The position numbers and the translations under genes are program-made. Source: Curtobacterium sp. VKM Ac-1393 (GTDB taxonomy: Bacteria > Actinomycetota > Actinomycetes > Actinomycetales > Microbacteriaceae). From it: DNA of 64,000 nt. Below, piece after piece: positions 17,243 to 24,799 of this stretch (within the stretch, counting starts at the first letter, position 1; each line of letters starts with the position of its first letter). The stretch is taken from contig NZ_JADKRW010000001.1 of the NCBI RefSeq assembly GCF_015350995.1, positions 633,702 through 697,701 on the forward strand, read 5' to 3'. The notes under the pieces are model-generated. The model was not told the origin of the DNA. It was given only the letters and a program-made list of their open reading frames with translations, and did not search any database.

Positions 17243-18196
17243 ATGCACACCGACCTGATCACACGAGCACGGTCCAGCCGCATCGCCCGCGGCACGGCCG
17301 TCTTGGCCGGAGCCGCCCTGCTCAGCGGACTCGTCGTCTCCGCACCGGCAGCCGCTGCTCCGGCGGTACGACAGCAGTCGAGCGCGACCACCGCAGCGGA
17401 CCGGCAGGACACCGCCACCGAACAACACAATGCCTGCATCGTCCGGACGCTCTTGACCCAGACCTTCACCGACCCCGCCAGCAGGTCTTCCCGGCAGCTC
17501 GCGGCCCGCCTCGTCTCCTCGACCGCGGTCACGCACGGCGCGGGCACCGCCACCGGCCCGAAGGGACTCCTGAGCCAGTTCTCGGCGGACCGGACCCGCG
17601 TTCCCGGGGCTCAGGCAGTGATCAAGCACCTCGCAGCCGACGGCGACCTCGTCGCGGTGCACTGGCAGATCGCTCCCGATCCGCGCGATGAACGTCGCGG
17701 CGATGCCGCCGTCGACCTGTTCCGCCTCCAGCACGGCAGGGTCGTCGAGCACTGGTCGCTCGAGCAGTCCATCCCCACCGGCACACCGGCGAGCGGGAAC
17801 ACGAACACCATGTTCAGCGACCTCTACCGGCCGGCCCGTCCGACCTCTGCGCCGACGGAACGTCGAGAAGAACGCAATCGGATCCTCGCGGTGTCGGCGT
17901 ACGACACGTTGTTCCGCGACCACGACGCATCGATCCTCGACCGTGCCTTCGACCCCGCGTACCTGCAGCACAACTCCGTTGCGCCGAACGGGACGGCGGC
18001 GCTGAAGCAGCTGTTCGGGAGCGGTGCGCAGTTCCCGGCACAACAGTCCGTCATCTCGCTCTCCGACGGCGACATCGTCTGGACCTTCTCCCAGGCGGTC
18101 GGAGCGAAGCCCGGAGACCCGCTGCTCGCTGCTGACCTGTTCCGCGTCGACGGTGGCCTGATCCGCGAGCACTGGGACGTGGTCCCCACCAACTAG
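17243..18196 (+). CDS. Secreted protein with two SnoaL/NTF2-like domains
   Basis: 317 residues. Start 17243 with AGGAGA upstream. Signal peptide (GTAVLAGAALLSGLVVSAPAAAA). Two related domains follow: ADGDLVAVHWQIA with AAVDLFRLQHGRVVEHW, and SDGDIVWTFSQAV with LAADLFRVDGGLIREHWDV. These are SnoaL-like repeats, each ending in the same D-x-F-R...G-x-[VI]-x-E-H-W motif. Such folds bind small hydrophobic ligands or act as cyclases/isomerases; here the protein is exported. Begins 44 bases after the oxidoreductase gene, so it may be co-transcribed. Confidence 0.85.
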   Translation: MHTDLITRARSSRIARGTAVLAGAALLSGLVVSAPAAAAPAVRQQSSATTAADRQDTATEQHNACIVRTLLTQTFTDPASRSSRQLAARLVSSTAVTHGAGTATGPKGLLSQFSADRTRVPGAQAVIKHLAADGDLVAVHWQIAPDPRDERRGDAAVDLFRLQHGRVVEHWSLEQSIPTGTPASGNTNTMFSDLYRPARPTSAPTERREERNRILAVSAYDTLFRDHDASILDRAFDPAYLQHNSVAPNGTAALKQLFGSGAQFPAQQSVISLSDGDIVWTFSQAVGAKPGDPLLAADLFRVDGGLIREHWDVVPTN

Positions 18197-18242
18197 TCAT
18201 GCAGGGCGCGCCGGGGTCGGGGTCGGCGAGACAGCTGGTCGT

Positions 18243-19295
18243 TCAGTACCCCTGGGCGACCGGGATGTCCCAGTACGAGGGCTGTTCGTACTGCTCCGAC
18301 CAACCCCGGCGCATCCGTGCAGCTGCGCGGTCGAAGGCGTCGACGACGTCGGTGTCCGGGGTGAGGAGCGACTGCAGGCGCAGCCCGTCGTAGAGCGCGA
18401 GCAGCTGCTGGGCGCCCCGGATCGGGTCCATCGTGATCGGTTCCCGACCGGCCTGCACATCCCCGGTCAGCGCCGTGCGGATCGTCTCGCGGAACTGCAG
18501 GTACGCCGACCGGTAGTAGTCCGCTCCGTCCGCGGTCGGGTCGGTCGCGGTGACCAGGCTCGACGCGACCAGGCGCATCAGAGCAGGTTCTTCGGCGTGC
18601 GCGACGAGGAGCGCATGCAGGTACGCCACGGTGCCCTTCTCGGCCGCGAGCGGGGCGAGCGGCGCCGAGACGGCCCGTGTCCACCGCATGACCGCGGCCG
18701 CCAGCAGGGCCTGCTCCGACGGGAACAGCGCCGAGATGTCCTCGACACGCATCCCGCAGTGCGCGGCGACCGCATCGAGCGAGAACCGGGAAACACCCCC
18801 GTCGTGGATCGCCGTGATCGCACCGTTGATCGCGCGCGTCCGCGGCGCGTCGTCGTCGATGGTCTGCTGGTTCGTCAGCGGACTCAGCGGGTGCTTCCGG
18901 AACCACTCCAACAGGGCTCGCGCCCGCGAAGCGCCGAACGACGGATCCGACGGTCGACCGGCGGCGAACAGGTCGCTGAACCCCGGGACCTCCTGCATCA
19001 GCGGATCGAGCGCCTGGAACGCCATCGACCAGTCCGGGAACGACCGTCGCTCGATCGGTTCGTCGAGCAGCACCCGCACGTTCGTGTGGCGCGGGTCGGC
19101 CTGGACCTGTCCGAACCGGGCGTGCACGACGTCGTCGTCGCCCTCGATGATCCCGATGCAGTTGTCACCCTTGTGGGCGAGCATGCCGGTCACCCCGAGG
19201 AGGGTGTTCTTCTCCCGCCCGACCGCGAGGATCTGCGCGAGTTCCGAGTCGGTGATCGGACGGGTCTGCGTACTGGTGTAGACGAGCGAACGCAT
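18243..19295 (-). CDS. BLUF-domain/TetR-type fusion regulator lacking the photoactive Gln
   Basis: 350 residues. Residues 1-100 are a BLUF flavin photoreceptor domain: Tyr6 in LVYTS, Asn30, GVTGML, EGDDD, DPRH and FPDWSMAF (Trp89, Met91). The invariant glutamine after the FFQ-x-x-EG strand is replaced: the strand reads NCIGIIEG, putting Gly48 there. Residues about 150-350 form a TetR-like regulator; its C-terminal LLALYDGLRLQ and FDRAAARMRRGW closely parallel the TetR protein at 47122-47712. The start follows GGGGAGA. Upstream in the same direction, 67 bases away, is a PP2C phosphatase. A light- or redox-linked repressor is likely, with altered or absent photochemistry. Confidence 0.88.
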   Translation of the reverse strand: MRSLVYTSTQTRPITDSELAQILAVGREKNTLLGVTGMLAHKGDNCIGIIEGDDDVVHARFGQVQADPRHTNVRVLLDEPIERRSFPDWSMAFQALDPLMQEVPGFSDLFAAGRPSDPSFGASRARALLEWFRKHPLSPLTNQQTIDDDAPRTRAINGAITAIHDGGVSRFSLDAVAAHCGMRVEDISALFPSEQALLAAAVMRWTRAVSAPLAPLAAEKGTVAYLHALLVAHAEEPALMRLVASSLVTATDPTADGADYYRSAYLQFRETIRTALTGDVQAGREPITMDPIRGAQQLLALYDGLRLQSLLTPDTDVVDAFDRAAARMRRGWSEQYEQPSYWDIPVAQGY

Positions 19296-19362
19296 CGTGT
19301 CTCCCCTGTGCCTTCGAGCGGTGTGTTCTCCACCGAGTGAACGCCCTCCCGCACGGTCACGG

Positions 19363-20739
19363 CTACCCCACCTTCGGGACCCCGCCCTCGTCGGCAGATG
19401 CTGCCGTGCGGTACGTGACCACCAGGACGGTGACGTCGTCGGGGTGGTCGCTCGTGGCCGCGAGCGCCGCGATCTCGTCGACGATCGCGGCAGCGGCGGT
19501 CTGCTCCCCGAGGAGGGCGGCGAAGCGGTCGAACGTGTCCGTACCGGTACCGAAGAGGTCGAGGACACCGTCGCTGATGGACACGATCGCGTCTCCCTCG
19601 GCCAGGGTCGTGGTGGCACTCGTCCACGACGTCCCGATGCCCAGTGGCAGATCAGCCGATCGGAGTGGTTCCTGTGTTCCGTCGGCGCGGCGGAGGATGG
19701 TGAGTCCGTGGCCGGCGTCGGCCCACTGCGCGGTGCCGTCCCGGTCGACGCGGAGGTGGAAGCAGGTGGTGAACCGCGCGCTGAGTAGGTCGCTGCCGCC
19801 GGTCGCGATCCCGGCTGCCGCGCGGCGGAGCCCGTGGGCCGCGTCGGTGTCGTCGACGGTGCTCCGGATCACCGACCGCACGGCGGCCGCGATCATGCCG
19901 GCAGCGACCCCCTTCCCCATCACGTCGCCCAGGGTGAACGCTGCTCCGGTCTTCGTCGGGAACCAGTCGTAGAAGTCACCGCCGACCCGCTTCGCCGGAA
20001 GGCACATGCCCACCGCTTCGAGTTGCGCGGGCAACGACGCGACATCGCTCGGCAGCAGGGCCTGCTGCATGAGCTCGGCCTGCACGATCTCCGACTCCAT
20101 GACCCGTCGCTGCCGTTGGGAGACGTCGAGGCGGAGCGTGGCTCGACGGGCGAGCTCGTTGGTCACCGTCGCGGCCGCGGCGTACACCAGCACCGCCACT
20201 AACAGCCTGACGGCCTCGCTCCCCGGTACCGGGCCGGGTGCCACGACGAACGGCAGCAGCAACGTGACGCTCGTGCCGATGAGCGGGTAGACGATGTGCC
20301 GGCGCCCGGGGTTGGCAGCGATCCAGATGACCGGCAACACCACGATCGCCAGGAACACCGACCGGCTCTCCCCCGTGCCGTAGCGCAGCAGCCCGACCGC
20401 GATGAAGTCCACCGCCGGCAGGAGCAACTCCCAACGGATGAGCAGCGGCCACCGCGTCATCAAGCCCGCGCACACGAGCGCCAGGAGCGCACACACGACA
20501 CCGGTCCACATGCTGACGGGTTCCGTCACCGGCAGCCACGGCGTCAGCGTGCTGGCGACGGCGGCGGACGAGATCAGCCCCGCCACGACGGCCTGCTTCA
20601 CCAGCGGAGCCACCACCGGCTCCCCGATGGGCAGGGTGACCGGGCCGGTGTCGACGTCGTCCCGGATCCGAACGAGTCGCCCTCCGATAGTCGACCGAGG
20701 CACGATCGGAGCTGGACCCGACGCCGCATCTCGTTCCAC
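19363..20739 (-). CDS. Membrane-bound SpoIIE/PP2C-type serine phosphatase
   Basis: About 458 residues from the GTG at 20739; the frame stays open upstream, so the start is uncertain. Residues about 40-210 hold five to six hydrophobic segments. After a short helical linker (RQRRVMESEIVQAELMQQALLP) comes the PP2C_SIG domain with metal-site motifs GGDFYDWF, LGDVMGKG, ISDGVLDLF and HPDDVTVLVV. Proteins of this layout dephosphorylate anti-sigma antagonists (RsbU/RsbP logic). No anti-sigma genes are nearby. It probably shares an operon with the BLUF-TetR gene. Confidence 0.88.
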   Translation of the reverse strand: MERDAASGPAPIVPRSTIGGRLVRIRDDVDTGPVTLPIGEPVVAPLVKQAVVAGLISSAAVASTLTPWLPVTEPVSMWTGVVCALLALVCAGLMTRWPLLIRWELLLPAVDFIAVGLLRYGTGESRSVFLAIVVLPVIWIAANPGRRHIVYPLIGTSVTLLLPFVVAPGPVPGSEAVRLLVAVLVYAAAATVTNELARRATLRLDVSQRQRRVMESEIVQAELMQQALLPSDVASLPAQLEAVGMCLPAKRVGGDFYDWFPTKTGAAFTLGDVMGKGVAAGMIAAAVRSVIRSTVDDTDAAHGLRRAAAGIATGGSDLLSARFTTCFHLRVDRDGTAQWADAGHGLTILRRADGTQEPLRSADLPLGIGTSWTSATTTLAEGDAIVSISDGVLDLFGTGTDTFDRFAALLGEQTAAAAIVDEIAALAATSDHPDDVTVLVVTYRTAASADEGGVPKVG

Positions 20740-20822
20740 GAGCCCAGTCAACAGGACTCCGAGCGCACGAGCATCCCCGCGTTCGGGGCCGTCCCCGAGA
20801 TGTCGGGCGACGCCCGCACCCG

Positions 20823-21632
20823 TCAGAACAGTGCGTTCACCTCGCCGTACCCGACTGCCTGCGCCGTCGAGTCGCACGTCCCCGCGGTCAGCAGCTCGAT
20901 GGCTGCGTGCCGCGCCACGGCGTACGCGGCTTGCGCGACCCCGGAGCCGAGGCTCACGCGCGCGACGCCGACGGCGGCGAGCTCCGCGACGCTCGGCGAG
21001 CCCGGCCCGGCCATCACGTTCAGCGGCGCGCTGATGGCCTCGACGAGCGCGCTGATCGTGCTGAGGTCGCCGATCCCCGGGACGAACACGCCATCTGCCC
21101 CTGCGTCGAGGTACCGGTTCGCGCGGTCGATCGACTCTGTGAGCAAGAGCTCCGGTGCGACGAGCCCAGCGAGGTGCACGTCGGTCCGCGCGTTGACGAA
21201 CAGCCGCACTCCGGCGCGCTCGCCTGCGCGGCGGGCCGCAGCGATCCGATCGACGAGTTCGCTCGGTGCCGACGCGCCGTCCTCGATGTTGATCCCGACC
21301 GCACCCGCTTCGAGAACCGCGTCCACCGTGCGCTCCACGCCGTCGGCATCGTCCGCGTAACCGCCCTCGATGTCCACGGTGACGGGCACGGAGACGGCGG
21401 CGGTGATCCGGGTGATCGCGCCGAGCGCTTCCTCACGTGAGAGGACGTTGCCGTCCGGGCGCCCCAGCGACCACGCGACACCCGCGCTGGTCGTGGCGAT
21501 GGCCGGGGCGCCGGCGGCCTCGATCAGTCGGGCGCTCGCGACGTCCCACGCGTTCGCGAGGACGAGCGGCTGCTCGGGGTCCCGATGGAGCGAGTGGAAG
21601 CGGGTGGCTGCTGCTGTCGTCGTGTGGTTCAC
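20823..21632 (-). CDS. Isocitrate lyase/PEP mutase superfamily enzyme, second paralogue
   Basis: 269 residues, colinear with the protein at 4096-4908: LANAWDVASAR, TTSAGVAWSLGRPDGN, VDIEGGYADD, GINIEDG, FVNARTDVHL and the C-terminal VSLGSGVAQAAY. Again the KKCGH catalytic loop of isocitrate lyases is missing. Carboxyvinyl-carboxyphosphonate phosphorylmutase-like or oxaloacetate-decarboxylase-like chemistry is possible. The gene ends 83 bases before the phosphatase start, and the first island fragment begins about 30 bases upstream of its start. Confidence 0.85.
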   Translation of the reverse strand: MNHTTTAAATRFHSLHRDPEQPLVLANAWDVASARLIEAAGAPAIATTSAGVAWSLGRPDGNVLSREEALGAITRITAAVSVPVTVDIEGGYADDADGVERTVDAVLEAGAVGINIEDGASAPSELVDRIAAARRAGERAGVRLFVNARTDVHLAGLVAPELLLTESIDRANRYLDAGADGVFVPGIGDLSTISALVEAISAPLNVMAGPGSPSVAELAAVGVARVSLGSGVAQAAYAVARHAAIELLTAGTCDSTAQAVGYGEVNALF

Positions 21633-21661
21633 GGAGCCAGTCCAGCGTGCGAGGCGGTCTT

Positions 21662-21939
21662 GGTCTGGCGGATTCCGGACGGGGTGGGATCAGCGAACAG
21701 CCGGCGGCGGACCCGTCGTGTCCCCCACCCGCAACTCCGAGGTGAACGTCGCCGGCTGCGGCTCCGCCCCCTCGAGCATGGCCAGGGCAGCACGCGCGGC
21801 GGCCTGGCCCTTCTGCACGAACGGCTGCACCAGGGTGGTCAGGTGCCGGATCGGGGTTCGGTGCAACAGGCTGTCGTCCACCGTGATGCCGTCGAACCCG
21901 ACGACACTGACGTCCTCGGGCACCCGGAGTCCGGCATCG
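21662..21939 (-). pseudogene. LacI-family regulator, 3'-terminal fragment (island-edge copy)
   Basis: A stop at 21690 closes about 77 codons equal to the last part of the LacI protein at 28880-30007 (PEDVSVVGFDGITVDD to the C-terminus). Over the 250 shared coding bases I count 16 nucleotide differences but two amino-acid differences (Thr for Ser, Val for Ala), so the copies diverged under protein-level constraint before one was truncated. Similarity continues past the stop to 21662 (28852 in the intact copy). There is no start, DNA-binding domain or promoter. Confidence 0.9.
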
Positions 21940-22043
21940 GACGACCGTGCCGCCGAGCACCTCGGTGACCGCCGTGACGGGGTCCGCGTTCTCGCTGCGT
22001 GCGCGCACCAGGATGTCGCCGAGCCGGATGCTCAGCGACAGGG
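21940..22043 (-). pseudogene. DUF917-gene internal fragment
   Basis: About 103 bases matching 35632-35734 inside the DUF917 gene 35227-36381 (coding LSIRLGETLVRARSENADP, with the Glu-Thr-Leu-Val region altered), with two differences. It is joined on one side to the LacI fragment at the bases CG and on the other to the MATE fragment near a shared GACAG. Not expressed as a protein in this form. Confidence 0.88.
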
Positions 22044-22550
22044 CCGCAGTGACTGCCGAACGGCGTGCGGTCGACCGCGACATCGTCCGGCTGGCGGTAC
22101 CCGCGCTCGGCGCACTCGTGGTCGAGCCGCTCTTCCTGCTCACCGACACCGCGCTCGTCGGGCACCTCGGAGCGACGCCCCTGGCGGCCGTCGGACTCGC
22201 GAGTGCCGTGCTGTCGACGGTGACCGGGCTGCTGGTGTTCCTGGCGTACTCGACGACCCCGGCCGTGGCGCGGGCGCTCGGCGGCGGCGACCGTCGCGGA
22301 GCCGTGCACGCGGGCATCGACGGGATGTGGCTCGCGCTCGCGCTGGGGGTGGCGCTCGCGCTCGTCGGATGGCCGCTCGCCGGTCCGCTCGTCGACGTCT
22401 TCGGCGCCTCGCCGGAGGTGTCGGAGGCAGCGGCCGCCTACCTGACGATCTCGCTGATCGGGCTGCCCGGCATCCTGATCGTCACCGCCTCGACCGGACT
22501 GCTGCGCGGGCTGCAGGACACGAAGACACCGCTCGTCGTCGCGACCATCG
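22044..22550 (+). pseudogene. MATE transporter 5' fragment
   Basis: 507 bases matching 8741-9247 of the intact MATE gene with three differences; two change residues (Thr to Ala, Val to Ile). It encodes about the first 170 residues, four to five of twelve helices, then leaves the parent sequence at ACCATCG and ends at 22612 after a foreign tail (MRINADELFENPLVGK). The reading frame is open through both junctions from 21947, so a truncated fusion product is possible on paper but would not be a functional pump. Confidence 0.9.
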
Positions 22551-22748
22551 TCGTCTCCGCAATGAGAATCAATGCGGACGAGCTATTCGAGAATCCCCTG
22601 GTCGGGAAGTGAGGGACGGGGGGAACTGGACCACCCGAGAGAAGATCGCGGCGGACGACCGACCATCAGGCACCGTTGCTTCACCGCGTCTGACCTAGCT
22701 CATCGGTGCCCAGGCCCCACACGCTCACTTCGGGACGGCTTCGCCCGG
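22551..22748. other. Island sequence without a gene
   Basis: Nothing recognisable after the fragment's stop at 22612. It separates the mosaic from the Pycsar operon, which ends at 22749 on the other strand. Confidence 0.5.
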
Positions 22749-23258
22749 TTACGCGAGAACGCTCATTGTCGCACCGGTAACAAGTGCGGCTAAGGCGAGG
22801 GCGAGCAGGACTGTCGACCAGATCGTCAAGACGAACTTCCTGTCAGCGATAGCTGCGTTGATGGCGACCTGGCGGAGGAGGTTTGCGCTCAACTCGCCGC
22901 GAGCTTGGGCAGCTGCGAATGCTGCGGCGTAGTCGGTAGGCGCTGGGTAGAGGGAGGCGACTGCCCGATAGAACACCACCTCGGCCTGGTCCGATGCGAG
23001 GAAGCGACGTCTCGGTATCAACCCGAGAACCACGCATATGGCCGCACTGGCAAGCAGCGCCCCGGCAACTGCGGCCGTGGCGAGGATGGAAGGTCGCCCA
23101 CATGCGTTCTGCGCCACCGCGTACACCCCGCCGCCAGCGATGCCTACCAGTGCGAGCAACGCAGTGAGCTTCGCATCGCTGTGTCGAATCCACCCATTCA
23201 CCAGCTCGAGCTGCTGCCAGGCGGCACCTTCGAGCCGTTCCGACTTCTTCTTGCTCAT
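22749..23258 (-). CDS. Pycsar-type transmembrane effector (PycTM)
   Basis: 169 residues. The N-terminal helix WQQLELVNGWIRHSDAK, with Asp28 and Lys30, runs directly into the first hydrophobic segment (LTALLALVGIAGGGVYAV), the signature of the Pycsar effector membrane family (earlier DUF5706). Two more hydrophobic segments lie at about 58-81 and 144-169. In known Pycsar systems such effectors sense cCMP or cUMP and permeabilise the membrane of phage-infected cells. The ATG overlaps the cyclase stop by 4 bases (ATGA), so both are made together. Function is by family and context. Confidence 0.85.
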   Translation of the reverse strand: MSKKKSERLEGAAWQQLELVNGWIRHSDAKLTALLALVGIAGGGVYAVAQNACGRPSILATAAVAGALLASAAICVVLGLIPRRRFLASDQAEVVFYRAVASLYPAPTDYAAAFAAAQARGELSANLLRQVAINAAIADRKFVLTIWSTVLLALALAALVTGATMSVLA

Positions 23259-24187
23259 CGGTTAGACAACCCGGTGCGACGGTTCCGCGCTGCGGCCTTC
23301 TTGTCGGCCATTACTTTCTCAAGATTGCCAGCGCGTGCCGCTCGCATCGACTCGTCGCGCGCCTCCTCAGACTCCGTCCTTGTCGTCTCGCCCTGAAGGA
23401 TTGCGTCGCAGAACGTCTCGCCACAGCTCGTGCACCACGACGAGGTGAGCACCCGGCCATAGCGGCTGTCGTCTTCCTCCGGAACGTTGTCGATGGTCTT
23501 GTTTCGCCAGAGAGCGACAGGCTTCGTTCCGGGTTCGTGGGCACAAGTCGTAGTCAGGTAGTCGTTGTCCTCGATACTCGCCCAGACGTCGGCCGACACA
23601 ATCAGTTCCCCAAGGCCAGCAGTCTGAGCGGCCTTCGCCGCGTAGTTCACAGGCTTCCCCGACCAGATGGGCTCTTGTTCGTTGGGGTTGCGAGGCGTGC
23701 CGATCCTCTTAGCCAGCACCCGCCCACTTGCGATGCCAACTTTGTAACCGGTTTCTGGAGCGTCAGGCCACCTCTTGCGGATCTTCTCGGACAGGCCGAC
23801 ACTGAAGGTTTTGACTGTGATCCCGGCGCAGACTGCCTTCTCGTAGCGGTTGTCTCCCCAGAAGAGCCCGAACGCTCCATCGCCTTGGATCTGAATGAAG
23901 TCAGCACCGAAATGCTTGAGCACCCCCACAGCGTTGTCGGTAGATGCCTCGTAGATGCTTGCAGTCGAAGACGCATGCTTGCCCGTCCCCAAGCGGGAGG
24001 AGCCCTTGAGGTCGACGACAACAGCAACCACGTCATCGAGCTGGTGCCACTCGCGCTTCTCAATCGCCAGCTTCTTCACATCAAAGGAGGCAGGGTCCTT
24101 CTTAACGACGCTGGGCATCGTGGCCAATTCTGCTGCGATGTCACCCTGTATCTCATCCAGGAGTTGCGACAAACCGGTCGCTTCCAT
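23255..24187 (-). CDS. Pycsar-type nucleotide cyclase (PycC), class III cyclase fold
   Basis: 310 residues from ATG 24187 (GAGAGGGG just upstream). A class III cyclase domain spans about 45-230: VVAVVVDLKGSS gives metal ligand Asp59 and IQGDGAFGLFWG gives Asp103; GYKVGIASGRVLAKRIG and PVNYAAKAAQTAG follow as in the adenylate cyclase fold. The C-terminus has Cys-rich WCTSCGETFC, perhaps a small zinc site. Paired and coupled with a membrane effector, this is the layout of an antiphage pyrimidine cyclase system, making cCMP or cUMP on infection. The actual nucleotide cannot be read from sequence. Confidence 0.85.
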   Translation of the reverse strand: MEATGLSQLLDEIQGDIAAELATMPSVVKKDPASFDVKKLAIEKREWHQLDDVVAVVVDLKGSSRLGTGKHASSTASIYEASTDNAVGVLKHFGADFIQIQGDGAFGLFWGDNRYEKAVCAGITVKTFSVGLSEKIRKRWPDAPETGYKVGIASGRVLAKRIGTPRNPNEQEPIWSGKPVNYAAKAAQTAGLGELIVSADVWASIEDNDYLTTTCAHEPGTKPVALWRNKTIDNVPEEDDSRYGRVLTSSWCTSCGETFCDAILQGETTRTESEEARDESMRAARAGNLEKVMADKKAAARNRRTGLSNR

Positions 24188-24468
24188 GCGGCCCCTCTCA
24201 TCGAGTTCAGTAGTGGATCGATTCTCATCTCTGCCACCGACATTCGCGAAGTCGGGCTCGCCCCCGCCTGTCGCTTCGCCGAAGCGACCCAAGGGCAGGA
24301 CCTCAGCCGCCACGTTCACGCCGGCCGGCGTATTGACCATTCCGGCCGAAACACACGTCTGCCCCCTTCGCAGCTCAATGGAAGCGCCGCCCTCCACATC
24401 GTGTTCCTCACTCCAAGCCAGTCATGAGGTCGCCTCAAAATGTCCTGGATTGTCGGTAGGGTGACGGG
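24188..24468. promoter_or_regulatory. Divergent promoter region of the Pycsar operon and the 94-residue gene
   Basis: 281 bases between diverging starts. The cyclase frame stays open to 24397, but codon use and the ribosome-binding site favour 24187. On the plus strand TAGGGT at 24457-24462 lies 6 bases before ATG 24469, a leaderless-type promoter. Confidence 0.6.
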
Positions 24469-24753
24469 ATGGACGATGTACTGCACTACTTCGCCGGACG
24501 CGACGGGCATGAGGAGCCGGCGAAGGTTTCCATCTACGACGTGTGGGTGCACGCACAGCGTGTGCGGCTCGAAGTGACCGACCGCGGCGAAGCAGCGGGC
24601 ATCACTCGATTCTCGGTCGTTGCGTTCGCCGTCGACGTGCCGGAAGCCGACCGGGAAAACAACCGGTACGGAGTCTCCGTCGGGAACCCCGACGCCACCG
24701 TCGACGGTGCGCTGTCAATGGTGCACTGGAACATCTTCGAGCAAGAGCGATGA
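24469..24753 (+). CDS. Small cytoplasmic protein of unknown function
   Basis: 94 residues, no membrane segment or signal. The sequence is strongly protein-like: VWVHAQRVRLEVTDRGEAAG, RFSVVAFAVDVPE, RYGVSVGNPDATVDG and a C-terminal MVHWNIFEQE. A -10 box 6 bases before the ATG supports the start. I recognise no family with confidence. It ends 46 bases before the PIN-domain gene on the same strand, so it may act with it, for instance as a binding partner; this is inference. Confidence 0.7.
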   Translation: MDDVLHYFAGRDGHEEPAKVSIYDVWVHAQRVRLEVTDRGEAAGITRFSVVAFAVDVPEADRENNRYGVSVGNPDATVDGALSMVHWNIFEQER

Positions 24754-24799
24754 CGAGGATGGTACTGCCGCGGCAGCAGCGGACCGGAAGCGTCACGGC

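Noticed and set aside
21662-22550. Mosaic explained purely as an assembly error
   Set aside because: Fragments differ from their parents in the window at 16, two and three positions, and the LacI changes are mostly synonymous, so they are not simple misjoined reads of the parents. It still needs long-read confirmation.
21947-22612. 221-codon frame as a working small MATE transporter
   Set aside because: It has only the first four to five helices of twelve, begins in antisense DUF917 sequence and ends in unrelated residues.
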